Positions 1 through 12,405 of a DNA stretch of 47,692 nt are shown here, piece after piece. The stretch's first letter is position 1; the number at the start of each line of letters is the position of its first letter. The notes below the pieces were generated by a model that was not told where the DNA came from, searched no databases, and saw nothing but the letters and a program-made list of their open reading frames with translations. The DNA is from Intoshia linei (taxonomy: Eukaryota > Orthonectida > Rhopaluridae): NCBI GenBank assembly GCA_001642005.1, contig LWCA01000143.1, forward strand, positions 1 through 47,692, read 5' to 3'. A program made the position numbers and the translations under genes.

Positions 1-980
1 CAAAACAATTTCATATGATTTTTCTCAACTGAACAATAAAAATATGCTTCTCATCATGCATCCAATACTAAAGATGAAATCTCAAATGTTGGTACTAAAA
101 AACTTTCTTTTAAAAATATTTCAAGTTGACTCATGAAAATAATAAATACATACATCGCTATTAAGAAGCGGATTTTCATGAATTTCAAAAAAATGAAATT
201 TTTAATTAATTATCATTGCTAGACATGATTGATATATCTTGATATTTGGTATATATTTAGTTTTTACTTATATAACAGTTTTACTAAAACTAATCTTTTA
301 ACATTATACTTTTCAAAAAACTGTTTCATTATGTTATTATTACCCCAACATCAATTGTTTGTTTTTTGAAAAATTGTATCAAGAATATTGGTATTGGTAT
401 TGTGCACACACCTAATAAAAACACAGCCATAAAATTTTATGTTTGCAAAGGATTCTTATGTGTTATACCTAATATTAAGAAAATCTGTAAGAATAGTCAA
501 ATTAAATGATATCATTAATTCTATAAAATAAATATTATAATTAACTCGACTTTCGACAATAAAAACTTTTGATTTTAAATTTATTAGAAATTGATAGATT
601 TTAGAATCTGAATAATGACTTAATTAATAATCTTCTTTTTTGATTGTAAAGTTATATCAGTCTAAAAAAATACCTTTAGGTTTTTGAATAATTTTTTCAA
701 GTTGACCGAGGATTTTATAAGAGTAAAAGTGTTGTTAAAAGGTTGGACTCCTAGCATTAAAAAGGTCGGGAAACACTATTTTCGATTCTAGAATGATAAA
801 TAAATCGTATCGATGTAGATCAATGATGGCAAAAACTGTATTTTTTAGTGTTAGGAATTGACGTTATTAATTGGTATTTATATTTGAGTTTTTTTAATTC
901 TAGGATTGTATTATCTTATTTGTAGTTAATTAATTTAATTGCATGTTGGGGCCTAGTTATTATATACATTCTACATTTAG
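1..980. other. AT-rich leader region without a supported gene
   Basis: No open frame or domain is recognisable here. Several candidate splice acceptors (a pyrimidine-rich run ending in AG near 904, and ACATTTAG ending at 980) suggest that one or more 5' exons of the downstream chromatin-remodeler gene lie in or upstream of this stretch, but I cannot pick the first exon. A short piece around 760-790 (GGTCGGGAAACACT) loosely resembles a conserved block of the dispersed repeat seen elsewhere in the window. Confidence 0.4.
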
Positions 981-3900
981 ATGTTATCGGTGATAACTCC
1001 TCATTTGATTTGGTTAAACGCAGACAATATAAAAAAAAGACTAAAAATGATTTAATGCCGATTTCAAGGCCTACAATTTCAGCGAAAATGCTTGTTAATG
1101 AAGCAAGTGCTGTTAAAGTATCTACTACTCAGAGTAATCAAATAATTGCTGATAAAAGAATACTTAGTTATACTAAAGAATCTGAAAATATTCAAACTTC
1201 GCAAACTCCAGATTTACCAAAAATTCAAATGGTACAATCAAACATTAGAAATCACCCAAAGCTAATTGAAAGCTTGCAAAGATCACCACAATTGCCTCAA
1301 TATTATTCTAATAACAGACGTCATATGCCAAATACTTTTCAGAACCAAAACGCATATGTTACAAATTCTAATTCCGGAATATACCAAAATATAATTAACA
1401 TCCCACAAATACCAAATACACCTCAAAATGTCAACCAAACGTATTCTGTTCCAATCACACCGCAACGAATTCAAAATCAGCCTCAGAACGTCCCAGATAA
1501 CATTAACAATCAACCTCGCAATTCTCATATGATGAATTATCCGATGAATAATGCACAGATGGTCATTCGAAGTCCTAGAATTCATAACTATCAATATGTT
1601 AATAATAATTTTCCTGCAGTTGACGGTCAAATTCAACCTAGGTCAAATGTCATGACGTATCAAATGCGACAACCGCCAGTATCAAATATTAGATATCAAC
1701 GTCAAATAGTGAGAACTAGGTTGCCTGATCCTAATACAATTATTAAAGAATTAAATGTATGTTACCAAGAACTCAACAATCTTGAAAAAAACCCCACTTT
1801 TCAACCAAATTGTGAAGAAATTAATTCGAAAAAACGTAAAATTAACCAATTACGCAATATACTAAACATGATACGACAAAATGGAAATAGAAATGTAATA
1901 AATCAAAACATTCAAAGACCGATGGTGAATTATCAGGGAAATAGACCAATGGAGAAAGCAGTACCGGTGCCGGGACAACAGAGATTTAATTTGAGTGAAT
2001 TGCCGGAAGCCCAACAAAAAAGTATACTTCAATCAATATCTGAAGCTCAACAAAAAAAAGGCCAACAAATTGGAAAATTGCAATCTGTGGTTATCATTAG
2101 AACCCCTCAAGGCAATGGTTTACCGCCAAAACAGCAAATTATTGTACAACAACTCGTAAAACCTACAGATCATCAGAACAACACGTCGACTCCAATGTAT
2201 AAAGTGTATGATAAAAATTCTAGATTAAGGCATACAATGTCAGCCACCAATAAAGTAATAGAAGATACGATTAAAAGATCAAATATTTTTGACGAAAGTA
2301 AAAATGCGTATGCTCATGCAGACGATGAAAATTTTAAAAATATGATGAAATATAAAGAGAATAGACCTAGTTATGCTAAACGTAAATATACAAAAAAAAA
2401 TGTCAACGTTATAGCAGAAGGAGAGGTGGTTAAAAAGAAAAGTGATAAAAAAAAACGAAAAAATATTTATACCGATGACAACTCATCCGATGATATTATG
2501 AGTGAAATTGAAGAATATGAAGAAGAAAAATCTAAATCAATAATTACGTTAAAGGGTGATGGTGCATTCGACATGTCAAATATCCCAACAAGAAAATCTA
2601 CAAGAACTACTAGTAGGAAGCGATATGTGGATGATGATGCAGAGTATTTAAAAGACGACTTTGTTGCAGAAACTAAACGACCGAAAAAGGAAGCTAAACC
2701 TATTGAAATTGTAAATAAAGTAGAGGATTATGTAAAATGTAAAATAAAACCAGATAATCCAGAAAAAAAGACTGAACCTGTGATACCAAAAGACCCGATC
2801 GAGTACGATACTACCATGAACATTGAAAAAGTTTTGGGAGATCGTGAAAATGTACGTTTTAAATTGGCAGAATATTCAGACTTGGTTAAAACAGAAATAA
2901 ACGATATTGAATACTTGGTAAAATACCGCCATTTTTCATATTTGCACTGTGAATGGAAAACAGAGGAGGAGTTGATGGGGTATGATTCCAGAATTAAACA
3001 GAAAATTAAACGGTATAGAATGAAAAAAGCGTTTAGAAGCGAAAATCTATTTGATTCGAGCATTCAAGACGCTGGTGTTTTTTATAACCCAAACTACTGT
3101 CTTGTTGATCGAATTTTGGATGTATCTGATTCTCTGGAACCCAATGAACCCAGAAACAACGGAGAAAAAAAGTTGTACTACCTGGTAAAATGGCTGTCAC
3201 TACCTTATATGGCTGCTACTTGGGAAATTGCAGAAGAGGTTGATAAAGAAAAGATTGAAGAATTTTACAAGATACGAAATGACAAAGAATTGGCCAAAAA
3301 AATTATGAAAAGACCACCCCCTCCAATAAACGAAACATACATGTGGCGAAAAGTTCAATTAGATAAAAAATACAAAAACGATAACATGTTGAGAAACTAT
3401 CAAGTGGAAGGAGTAAATTGGCTGAATTATAATTATGTGTACCGACAACCTTGTATTTTAGCGGACGAAATGGGTCTTGGAAAAACTATTCAGTCCATTG
3501 GTCATATCAATGAACTCTATTGTTATGGAATAAGAGGTCCATTTTTAATTATTGTTCCACTCTCCACTTTATCCAATTGGTACCGAGAATTTCAAGAATG
3601 GACTGATATTAATCCTGTGGTTTATCACGGAACAAGCGAAGACAGAAAAATGATTCAAAAATATGAATTCTTTTACAGAGAAAACGACGTACCTTTAGAA
3701 AATATTTTTAAAATGAACGTTCTGATCACTACATATGAAATTATAATTAGTGACATTGACATTCTTGCAAAAATTTATTGGCGTTCTGCAATAATAGACG
3801 AAGCTCATAGGTTAAAAAATAGAAATTCTCGTTTACTCATATCTCTCAAAGCTTTCTCTGTTGAACACAAAATTTTACTAACTGGAACACCTCTTCAAAA

Positions 3901-6900
3901 TAACGTTACTGAACTTTTTAGTTTGTTAAATTTTTTGGAACCGGATAGGTTTAACCATTTACCAATGTTTCTCGGAGATTTTGGTGATTTGAAAACAATT
4001 GAACAGGTTAATAAGTTAAAAGTGATTCTAAAACCCATGATGCTGCGTCGGTTAAAAGAAGACGTTGAAAAATCATTGGCTCCCAAAGAGGAAACTATTA
4101 TTGAAGTTGAACTTACAAATATCCAAAAAAAATACTATAGAGCTATTTTAGAAGGTAATTTCAGTTTTTTGACTAACCAGACTTCAGGAGCTCTGCCATC
4201 TTTGGTCAATACAATGATGGAATTGCGTAAATGTTGTAATCATCCATTTTTAATCAAAGGAGCTGAAGATAAAATAATCTCAACCGCTAAAACCAAATTG
4301 GAAAATCATGAATTAATAACTAACCCAAACGTGTTTTATGACTGTGTAGTCAAATCTTGCGGTAAATTGGTGCTTATCGATAAACTTTTACCGAGATTGA
4401 AGAATAACAATCATAGAGTGTTGATTTTTTCTCAAATGATACGGGTCTTAGATATTTTGGAGGATTATTTAATTAATAGAGGTTATCTATACGAAAGGTT
4501 AGATGGTAGAATTCATGGTAATAAACGACAAGAGTCTATTGACCGATTTAATCGACCAAAATCAGATAGATTTGTATTCTTATTGTGCACTCGTGCAGGT
4601 GGGTTGGGTATTAATCTCACTGCGGCTGATACTGTAATTATTTATGATTCTGATTGGAATCCTCAGAACGACTTACAAGCTCAAGCAAGGTGTCACAGAA
4701 TTGGACAAACTAAGCCAGTTAAAATTTACAGACTGATTACAAGAAATACGTATGAGCGAGAAATGTTTGATAAGGCTTCTCTCAAACTGGGACTCGATAG
4801 GGCTGTTTTAAATAGAGCTTCTACTGTAACAAATGATACAGAAGGTACGAATGACTACTCCACTTCAAAACCCGTCATGTCTAGAAAGGAAGTTGAAAAA
4901 TTGTTGAGAAAGGGCGCATACGCAGCTGTCATGGATGATGATGGATCTGAAGATACTTTTTGTGAAGAAGATATCGATCACATTTTGGAAAGGCGTACCA
5001 CTACTGTAAAAGTTGGTGATTCCGGTGAAGTGGGATCAACGTTTTCTAAAGCTTCATTTAGTGCATCATACAATCGAAACGATATTGATATTGACGATCC
5101 AAATTTTTGGGACAAATGGTCTAAAAAAGTAAATTTCATACAGCAAGATCCATTAGAAAGTTTAATAATGATGACGCCTCGTCGTCGTAAACAAAACCAA
5201 AAATTTGACGATTCTGAAAATTCTGATGATTATAAAGATCCTAAGGAAACTAAAAAATTAAAAAAGAAACTCTCACGTCGTAAATCTAAGCGAGTCAACA
5301 TGAAGCCAAGTAAATATATGGAAAATCAAGATTCTGAAAATTCAGCTGGATCTAATGAAGAAGGTTATAAATCAAAAGAAGACAGAAAACGCCCTGGGCG
5401 ACCATATGCAAAAATTAAACAAGTTGCAAATCATCTTTGTCAACATGGTATATCTTCTAAACAAAGAGTTGTGGTTACTCCAGGTTATGATATGAAAACA
5501 TGTTGCTGTATTTATAGTAGAAAGTATTTCTTTCGGATAGAAAAGAAGATGATGAAATTTGGATGGGGTGAATTTAGTCGCGTATATGATATGTTGGTAA
5601 AAGAGTTACCCATTATTTTCGAGGAGTTTACACTCGACTGTCTAATTAAACAGGCAAAATCAATGGTCATGTTTGCTCTGAAGCACTATGTAGGGGACAC
5701 AAACATTAAATCTTTTTTGTACGAATTAGTAAACGATAAATCAAACGATGAGCAATCCAATGACGTCGAAAGTGAAAAATCTGAATCAAAAAATAATGAT
5801 ACTTACAATTATGGATTATTGAATCCTGTACCTCGTGGTAGAAAATCTAAAAAAAGTCAGCAAGCCGCAGAAAAATTAACGGAGGCTATATTTTATGAAG
5901 ACGAGCAGTATAAAATGGATGATAGCTTCAAACGTCATTTAAAAAGACACTCACAGAAATTTTTGTTGAGGGTACGGTTGATGTATTATCTGAAAATGGA
6001 ACTATTGGGTAGTGAAACGGAAAGTATACTGAATGGAAGAGATGCTGATGAAATAATGCTATTTTTTCCTCCTAACGAAAATCCCAAAAATTCTGAAAAC
6101 CCTACATGGTGGTGCGAAAAATGTGACAAGTCATTGCTTATCGGTGTGTATAAACATGGATTTGACAGTTATAAAAATATTTTGTTGGACGAAACATTGT
6201 ATTTCAGCAAAGTTTGTTCAACGGAACAAGTTTCTACCAGTCTGAAGAATAATGAAGATTCTGATAATACCGACAAAGATTCCGTTGGTGATGAAGAAGA
6301 TACAATTGATTATGATATTGACGAGTCGTCCAAAATTAGTAGCCCAATTAAAACCGAGTCTATTTTGGTTGACGATCAGACGTGTTTGACAAAAAAATAC
6401 ACTTATCCTTCTGATGCTGAATTAACTGTTAAATTTCGAAGATTAATTACACGATTTCAGCGTTGGCAGCGGCGAAGTCAACTTGATGATGAAAAGATGG
6501 CAAAGCGAATTGAAAGAAGAATGAAAATGGTTGAAATTATGATGGAAAAAGAACGCTATAGAAATTTGTGCAACAAGAAATGGTCTGTTCGTGAACAATC
6601 AGATTTTTTAAAAAACCTCAACAATTTCGGTATAGAATACAACGAAGACGCCAATTCACAATTGGAATCAATAAATTGGGAAAATTTCAAAAAAATGGCC
6701 AAATTGGACCGAAAAAATGACGAATCTCTCAACAAACACCTCACAGAATTTTATGAATACTGTTCAACTATATTAAAAAAGAATGAGATTGATAATGTGC
6801 ATGATTCGATTGAGTCCAAAGAGTGTGATTTCGAAATAAAGAAGGATAATGTTCTAGAAAATGATACATTGTCTAGTGGATTAGGTTCAGATGGACTTTC

Positions 6901-7678
6901 CCAGTTGTATACTCCATTTGATATGGTAGTTTCGGTCGAAAAAGCCTTAAAAATATTTTATCGTAGCCAATTAATCAATCGTATTCGATGTAAAATTTTA
7001 AAAAATCCAAAATTTGAAGAACGTATTAAAATGTGCAATTCAGCAAATGATATGCCATTTTGGTGGATCCCCGGTCTCCATGATTTACATCTATTAAAAG
7101 GTGTCGCAAAGCATGGCCTAGGAAAAATGTATTTTAATATTTTATGCGATGAAACTTTTGATTTTATTCAAATATTAAAACAACGACTTCAAGAACCGAA
7201 TATATTGTTCAAATTGTGCCAAATGAAATTAATCGATAATGTAGATGTTGTATTAACCACACAATGCTTAATGGGCATAGTCACAAGTTTGCACTCTTTC
7301 AAATATGGTTCCAACAAACAAAAGAAAAAAAAGAAGCAAAATGGTGAACCTTTAATTAACAATGAAACTGAAATACTTGAAAAGACTGAAAGTTCCAACG
7401 AATCTAACAATAGACATAATGACTTCTTTTTTTATTCCTACATTATAGAATGGCCAAAAGTAATTTTTTAATTGTTTTTTTATATTTTATTTTAGGATCG
7501 TATTATATTGTACAGAATCAAAAACCTTTCGAATCTTATTGAAACTGGAATTTGGATTGATAGTCCCAAACGGACTGAAAAGTATTCATCTATAAATGCA
7601 TTTAAAAACAAAACAGATGATCACGGATATTGTGAAATGTATGATGATGGTGATATCAATACAGAGGAGTATTTAAAC
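981..7678 (+). CDS. CHD7: CHD6-9/kismet-class chromodomain helicase (chromatin remodeler)
   Basis: ATP-dependent nucleosome remodeler of CHD subfamily III, acting on chromatin in the nucleus. The main exon is open to 7459. The first in-frame ATG is 1055, but the frame is open back to an acceptor at 980 (exon phase 2), so an upstream exon is likely. Counting from Met 1055: Q/N/P-rich N-terminus (about 1-420), Lys- and acid-rich linker, two chromodomains (about 588-662 and 675-742), SNF2 ATPase with Walker A DEMGLGKT (804-811), DEAH box (915-918) and RCHRIGQ motif VI (1212-1218). Then come the subfamily III signature FCEEDID (about 1302) and DDPNFWDKW (about 1347), followed by SANT/SLIDE-like helices. 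A 36-bp intron (7460-7495) joins WPK to DRIIL, reproducing the WPKDR block known from CHD7-like proteins. The second exon runs from 7496. It either splices at 7678 (GTAATT donor, phase 0) to exons at 8991 onward or reads to a stop at 7846. No BRK domain is seen. Confidence 0.93.
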
Positions 7679-7849
7679 GTAATTTTAAAATATAAATACA
7701 TAATCAAATATAGTCATGTAAAATGTAAACATAGGGCCATTTCATATATATACCAAGTTGTTTTAATTATTTATAATTTTGAAAAATATATACAAATATG
7801 TTTTTTTAAGTATTTTAATTCACCTATAATTTTCGTAGTGCGTTAATTT

Positions 7850-8990
7850 GTAAAGTTTTATTTTTTTAACTTTTAAAATATAATTTTAATTAGCCAGTTG
7901 ATGTACATAATACTGATATCATAATGCTTGTAATTTCATGCTGGTTAACATCAAAAATTAACTTTTTAAACTTTCGGCAGCCCTAGATATAAGTTATTAC
8001 TTCAGGTATTTAAAATTTTATTTTTTCTGGAATTCATTTGATTTATGACGATTTTTATGTTGTAACTATAAATGTACTGTTTGTACTTTATTTTGATCAT
8101 ACTACATACATACATATTATTAAGATCATTATCACTTATAAATTAAAAAATTGGATCAAAAAATTTTTTTTAAAATTCTTTACGTAAATTTTAACAAAAA
8201 ATCATTAAATATCATTAATTCAGTTTACATTTAATTTAATGTGAAACGATCGGTCCATGGTAAAACAAGTTTGGGAACCACTCCTTTGTAATGATACTGA
8301 TTATTAGCATGTTTTTGTAACATGATATTATTTATTTTTTTGGGGTAGAATTAAAAAAGTCCAACTATGCAGAGCTAGTCCTTTTTGTATGAATTACATA
8401 ATATTCAAGCCTGTGTATATTTTATACATATTATTTACTCTGAATTAATTATGTCAATATTACGCACATAACAGTATATTTAACCCAACAAGTTTTATAA
8501 TTAATTATATGCAAGTTTTTATAAATTTCTCATATTTAATAGTTTATTGGATACTAACCACATTAATGTTTCAATAGATTTAAGAGGTAATAAATGTTGG
8601 ATAATTTTACTTCGTCGGACCTCGATTTAATGAAAAATTCATTTACAAAATAAAATTATCTTTTATTCACTAATTAAGTTTATTTTACCGTCTGTTTGTA
8701 AATCCAGTTAATTCGATATTAAAACTTTATACAAAAATTTGTATATTTTTGATGAATTAACAAAATTGTATTATTGACATTTTTTTGCCTTGTTTAATTT
8801 ATAAAAAAATAAAAGCGTTTCGATAACTTTATCGATTTATTTATTTCAGTAAAAATTTTCTATCAATTAATTTTGAGAAAAATCCAATTTTACTTTTTAA
8901 TTTAATTAATTCCAATTTAATTTTATATATACTGTATAAGGCTTTGTATAAACCTATATTAATTAATTCAAACTACGTTTTTTTAAATAG
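7850..8990. other. Probable large intron with a partial dispersed repeat
   Basis: No coding sequence is supported. About 8000-8480 is a partial copy of the long dispersed repeat found again near 25440-25780 and 36540-36770. Shared blocks include TTTCTGGAATT, GGGAACCACTCCTTT and a later CAGAGCTAG segment. The rest is AT-rich. If the CHD gene continues to 9694, this whole stretch is intron 7679-8990, in line with other long introns in the window that carry repeats. Confidence 0.5.
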
Positions 8991-9694
8991 AATTCGGAAA
9001 AAGATGCACTAAATGAAACAAATAGAATAAAGTCAGATAAAGCGGATGAAACTGAAGAAAATTTCGAAAAAGTATTGTCTTCGATAAAAACGTTAAGCAA
9101 TTTTCATACACACATGCTAAAATCTATATATAAGGTACTTTTTTATTTTAATTGATAAAATATAATTTAGAATTCATGCAAAACTATAAAACCTATATCC
9201 AAATTGTTCAGCGACGCCGCGTTGAAAATTAGTGAATTATCTGGCACTAATGGGTTAGAATTAATGTTGAATGTATCTCCCAGTAATTCTATATGGAACT
9301 GTAATATAATTAATTTTAGACACGCTGGTCGCTTTAACCTCTGTCGACTATTTTGACAAACAATTCCTGGTCAAATTGAGTGACTTGATGGACACATTGA
9401 AAAAGGATTGCCGACTTTTTGTCGATCCTTTGGATAGAAGTTCTCTTAATTTAAACGTAAATGGCACTTAATTAATTAAATATATCATATTTTTAGAAAG
9501 AAATACCAATACAAAACCTCATAACCACTAGTCAAGATAGAGAATCAAGTTTACTGGAAACTAGTTTACAAATTTTTCCAAATATTTCAAAAACAAATAT
9601 AGAAGTGTCTGCCAAATTTCCAAATTTTAACGTAGAATTAATGACGCACTATGTGAAGCTAGATAAAGGCCTTAAAAAACTACTTGTAAAATAA
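8991..9694 (+). CDS. Four short exons, probable C-terminus of the CHD gene
   Basis: Exons 8991-9134, 9171-9282, 9320-9456 and 9497-9694 are joined by introns of 36, 37 and 40 bp, all GT..AG and all in phase, ending in TAA at 9692-9694. They encode about 196 residues. The start is Lys/Glu-rich, followed by a helical stretch (FEKVLSSIKTLSNFHTHML), and the last part reads NFNVELMTHYVKLDKGLKK. There is no suitable ATG at the 5' end, and an in-frame stop sits in the acceptor at 8988-8990, so an upstream exon is required. The CHD exon ending at 7678 has a phase-0 donor that fits exactly, which would give a CHD protein of about 2392 residues. Known CHD7 C-terminal BRK domains are not visible. The alternative is a separate gene with an unseen first exon. 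The coding call is good; the link to CHD is inference. Confidence 0.6.
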
Positions 9695-9904
9695 TTTTCA
9701 CGAACGACCTTATAAATAGTATTATGAATTGTAATATTTTAATTCCTACTTCAGTACATAATTATTAAAAATTTATACAAATTTCATTTCATTTATTTAC
9801 ATAAATATCAAAGCATGTTATTTACACAATTTAAAATAGCTAATAACCTCTATGAAAATTTAATTTGAAGTATTCACCTAATTCATGTATTTATCGAAGA
9901 ATAC

Positions 9905-12405
9905 ATGATTACTCAAAAGATGTGCCAGATATGTGGTGATAAGGCTAATGGTTATAATTTTAGTGCAATTTCTTGTGAATCGTGCAAAGCCTTTTTTAGG
10001 CGTAATCATAACAAAGTAATTAAAGTTAATGATATACTTTTACATTATTAGAACATTAAGGGGAGATGTGAGGGTTATTGCAACATTACTGTAGAAAGTC
10101 GATCGTATTGCAAAAAATGCCGTCTCTCTAAATGTTTCAGTGTAGGCATGAAATCTCGCTTTTCGCGTGCAAAGAGCGAGAAGGTCACCAAAAAGCCTAA
10201 AAAATGTAAGTAAATATATAATATCTAATGTATCCCGCATGATTCAAACTAAAAATGAGTATTTTACAATTTATACACATTAGGGTGTTCTAAAAGGGGT
10301 GAATTTTGGAAAATATGAATAATTCTCTAAAAATAAAATTGTGATATAAATAACTACTTTTTGTTCACAAAAAAATAACCGCCAGACATTTCATGTCCGT
10401 GTCCGTTCACAATATCGTAAATCAAAAGATCGTATTTATTTTGTTTAAGTTTAAATTAAATAATTCATTAACTAGTTCATTTAATTTAGACTACAAAACC
10501 AAGCAAAAAATGAAATATTAAGATACCATATTATACCTACAAATCATATTACAAAAATAAAAATATTCTATGGTGTTCACACCAGAGAATATTTTTTATC
10601 CAATTATATTTACGATATTTAGTTTAGTTATGAAGTTTTTTTTTTACGATCAAAAAACGATCTTTTGATAGTGCGGCTTTCATGTCGTAAATTGGTGAAA
10701 AGTATTGAAACTTGAATTTTTATATAAAATTAATGATATATGTTATAGAATTATTTTGGAAGAGTCTTGTAAGTTTATTTGACAAATTTTTAATAACATT
10801 AAGGTAGATATATTTATTATTCATAAAATGTTCTAAAATTCATGGAGTTTCTAAAAATCCACTTTTTAAATACAAACATTTACTTTACACAATAGAAATT
10901 CAAAGTGTCGACTTGTTTAATATAAAATATTTTAATCAGCAAAATACAGACTAGGAACTTTTCCAGGTGTAATTCTAATAAATAATTTCATTAAATAGTT
11001 ATTAAATTATGTGGGATAATCTATTATTCCATTAAAATTAGCCACCAAAGTTACCGTAAAGAATTCTGTAAATCAGCTCAACAATGTATATTATCCTAAT
11101 TTTGAAATTCAAAAAATTGTAAAAAATAAAGAAAATTGGGAACATGAGGAATTAAATCCTTTTGAAGTAGATTCGCCTCCTGTCAATGAAACCTCAGAGA
11201 AATTAAACAAAAACCAACTCAATAACATCCTTAAAAAAATAAAGCGATTTGACGGCGGTGAATCAAAAAGCATAAAAGCAAAACCGTGCAAAGGTGAATA
11301 TCACCAATACAAGATTGATATTTGTAATACTCATTGGCAGGGAAATCATCTGTGTAAATCTGCCTCCTCTCCAGATAGTGTGTTTGATAGGAAATACGAA
11401 AAATTCCATATTGTATCTGGAGAACCTATATGTTATATAACCAATGTTAGTGCCAGTGATGTAGTTATACCCCACGACCCAATCAGTACAAATATAATTC
11501 GTGCAACTCTAGAAGCCTTCGGTGGAATAAAACAAAAACTAGATGCAGATATGCCTTGTATGTCTTCCAAGTATTCTCATAAAAAAATGTACAAACTGGT
11601 GGATGATAATATTACCAAAGAAAAAAAGAAGCCTACAACCAACATGATTAGTTTTAGTGACTTAAAAGATGTGAAATCATTTACTACTTACGTAAACAAA
11701 ATTCTATCTCTAGATGACTCTTCACTGAGAATTTTAATCAACTCTATTGGCAACATTGAAGGTTTCGCTAAGATTGATATTAACTACAAAATACCCATAC
11801 TAAAAAATGTCGTTTCCGATCTACTTTTAATTCGCAATTCAAGTCTAATTAACGACAATATAAAATCTAAATTGTATCACTCAATAGACTGTATTCTTAA
11901 CAATCCAAAACACGAACAAGAATCTCATAACTCTAACTTTAATTATGTACGAGGAGGGCTTTTTCTTAAGGATATTTTGACAGTTATGAAAAACATTGAT
12001 AGATTAGTTAGAAATGATATTTACATTGAAATATTGCTAATAGCTATAATTCTTTTTAATACCGACAATATTGATGGGTTGGATCATATTTACAGGTGTC
12101 CTACTTCCTGTAGCAAACTATGTAAATTTAGAAATGCTACCAATTACCCAAACCCGAAATGTGCTAATTTCGTTCTATATTCTACAAATAAAAATCTTAT
12201 CAATTTACAAGACATATACTCAAAATCTCTCACCAATTATTTACGTGTTTATTACAATGACGGGACTCTTCACATGTGTCGACTTATTAATCTCATTTCT
12301 GATATCAAAACTGTTAGCCATAGGTACAAATCCATTCTAGCTAGTTTATCATCAAATGATGTTGAACCTCTTGTCGGTGAAATGTTAGATATTCAACCAA
12401 AATGA
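9905..12405 (+). CDS. Nuclear receptor, HR96/DAF-12/VDR-like (NR1 class)
   Basis: Ligand-type transcription factor of 542 residues in three exons: 9905-10015, 10052-10205 and 11042-12405. Introns are 36 bp and 836 bp, and phases agree throughout. The DNA-binding domain covers about residues 7-75. Finger 1 is CQIC..CESCKAFFRR, and its P-box ESCKA is the one used by HR96, DAF-12 and VDR-type receptors. Finger 2 is RCEGYC..CKKC followed by KCFSVGMKS. Its first cysteine pair is spaced C-x3-C rather than the usual C-x5-C. A long basic and polar hinge follows. The last 200 or so residues look like a divergent ligand-binding domain: LLIAIILFNTDNIDGL resembles the helix 8-9 region, CRLINLISDIKTVSHRYKSI resembles helix 10/11, and PLVGEMLDI (531-539) is a good AF-2 helix 12. 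The large intron contains a palindromic AT-rich repeat. An AATAAA signal follows the stop near 12458. Confidence 0.9.
10206..11041. repeat. Palindromic MITE-like sequence inside the receptor intron
   Basis: This 836-bp intron is much longer than its 36-bp neighbour. It has nested inverted repeats. A near-perfect hairpin is centred near 10578 (AATATTCTATGGTGT against ACACCAGAGAATATT). An outer pair is ATCAAAAGATCGT near 10422 and ACGATCTTTTGAT near 10657. Flanking TCATGTCCGT and TCATGTCGT pieces repeat on both sides. This architecture suggests a decayed foldback or MITE insertion. Terminal ends and target duplications were not resolved. Confidence 0.5.

Noticed and set aside
1010-1054. TTG at 1010 as the CHD start codon
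   Set aside because: Nuclear eukaryotic genes rarely start at TTG. The frame is open further upstream to an acceptor at 980, and the first ATG is at 1055.
7189-7410. Minus-strand frames overlapping the CHD and navigator genes
   Set aside because: They are antisense shadows of Lys/Asn-rich coding sequence and give Phe/Leu/Ile-rich noise.
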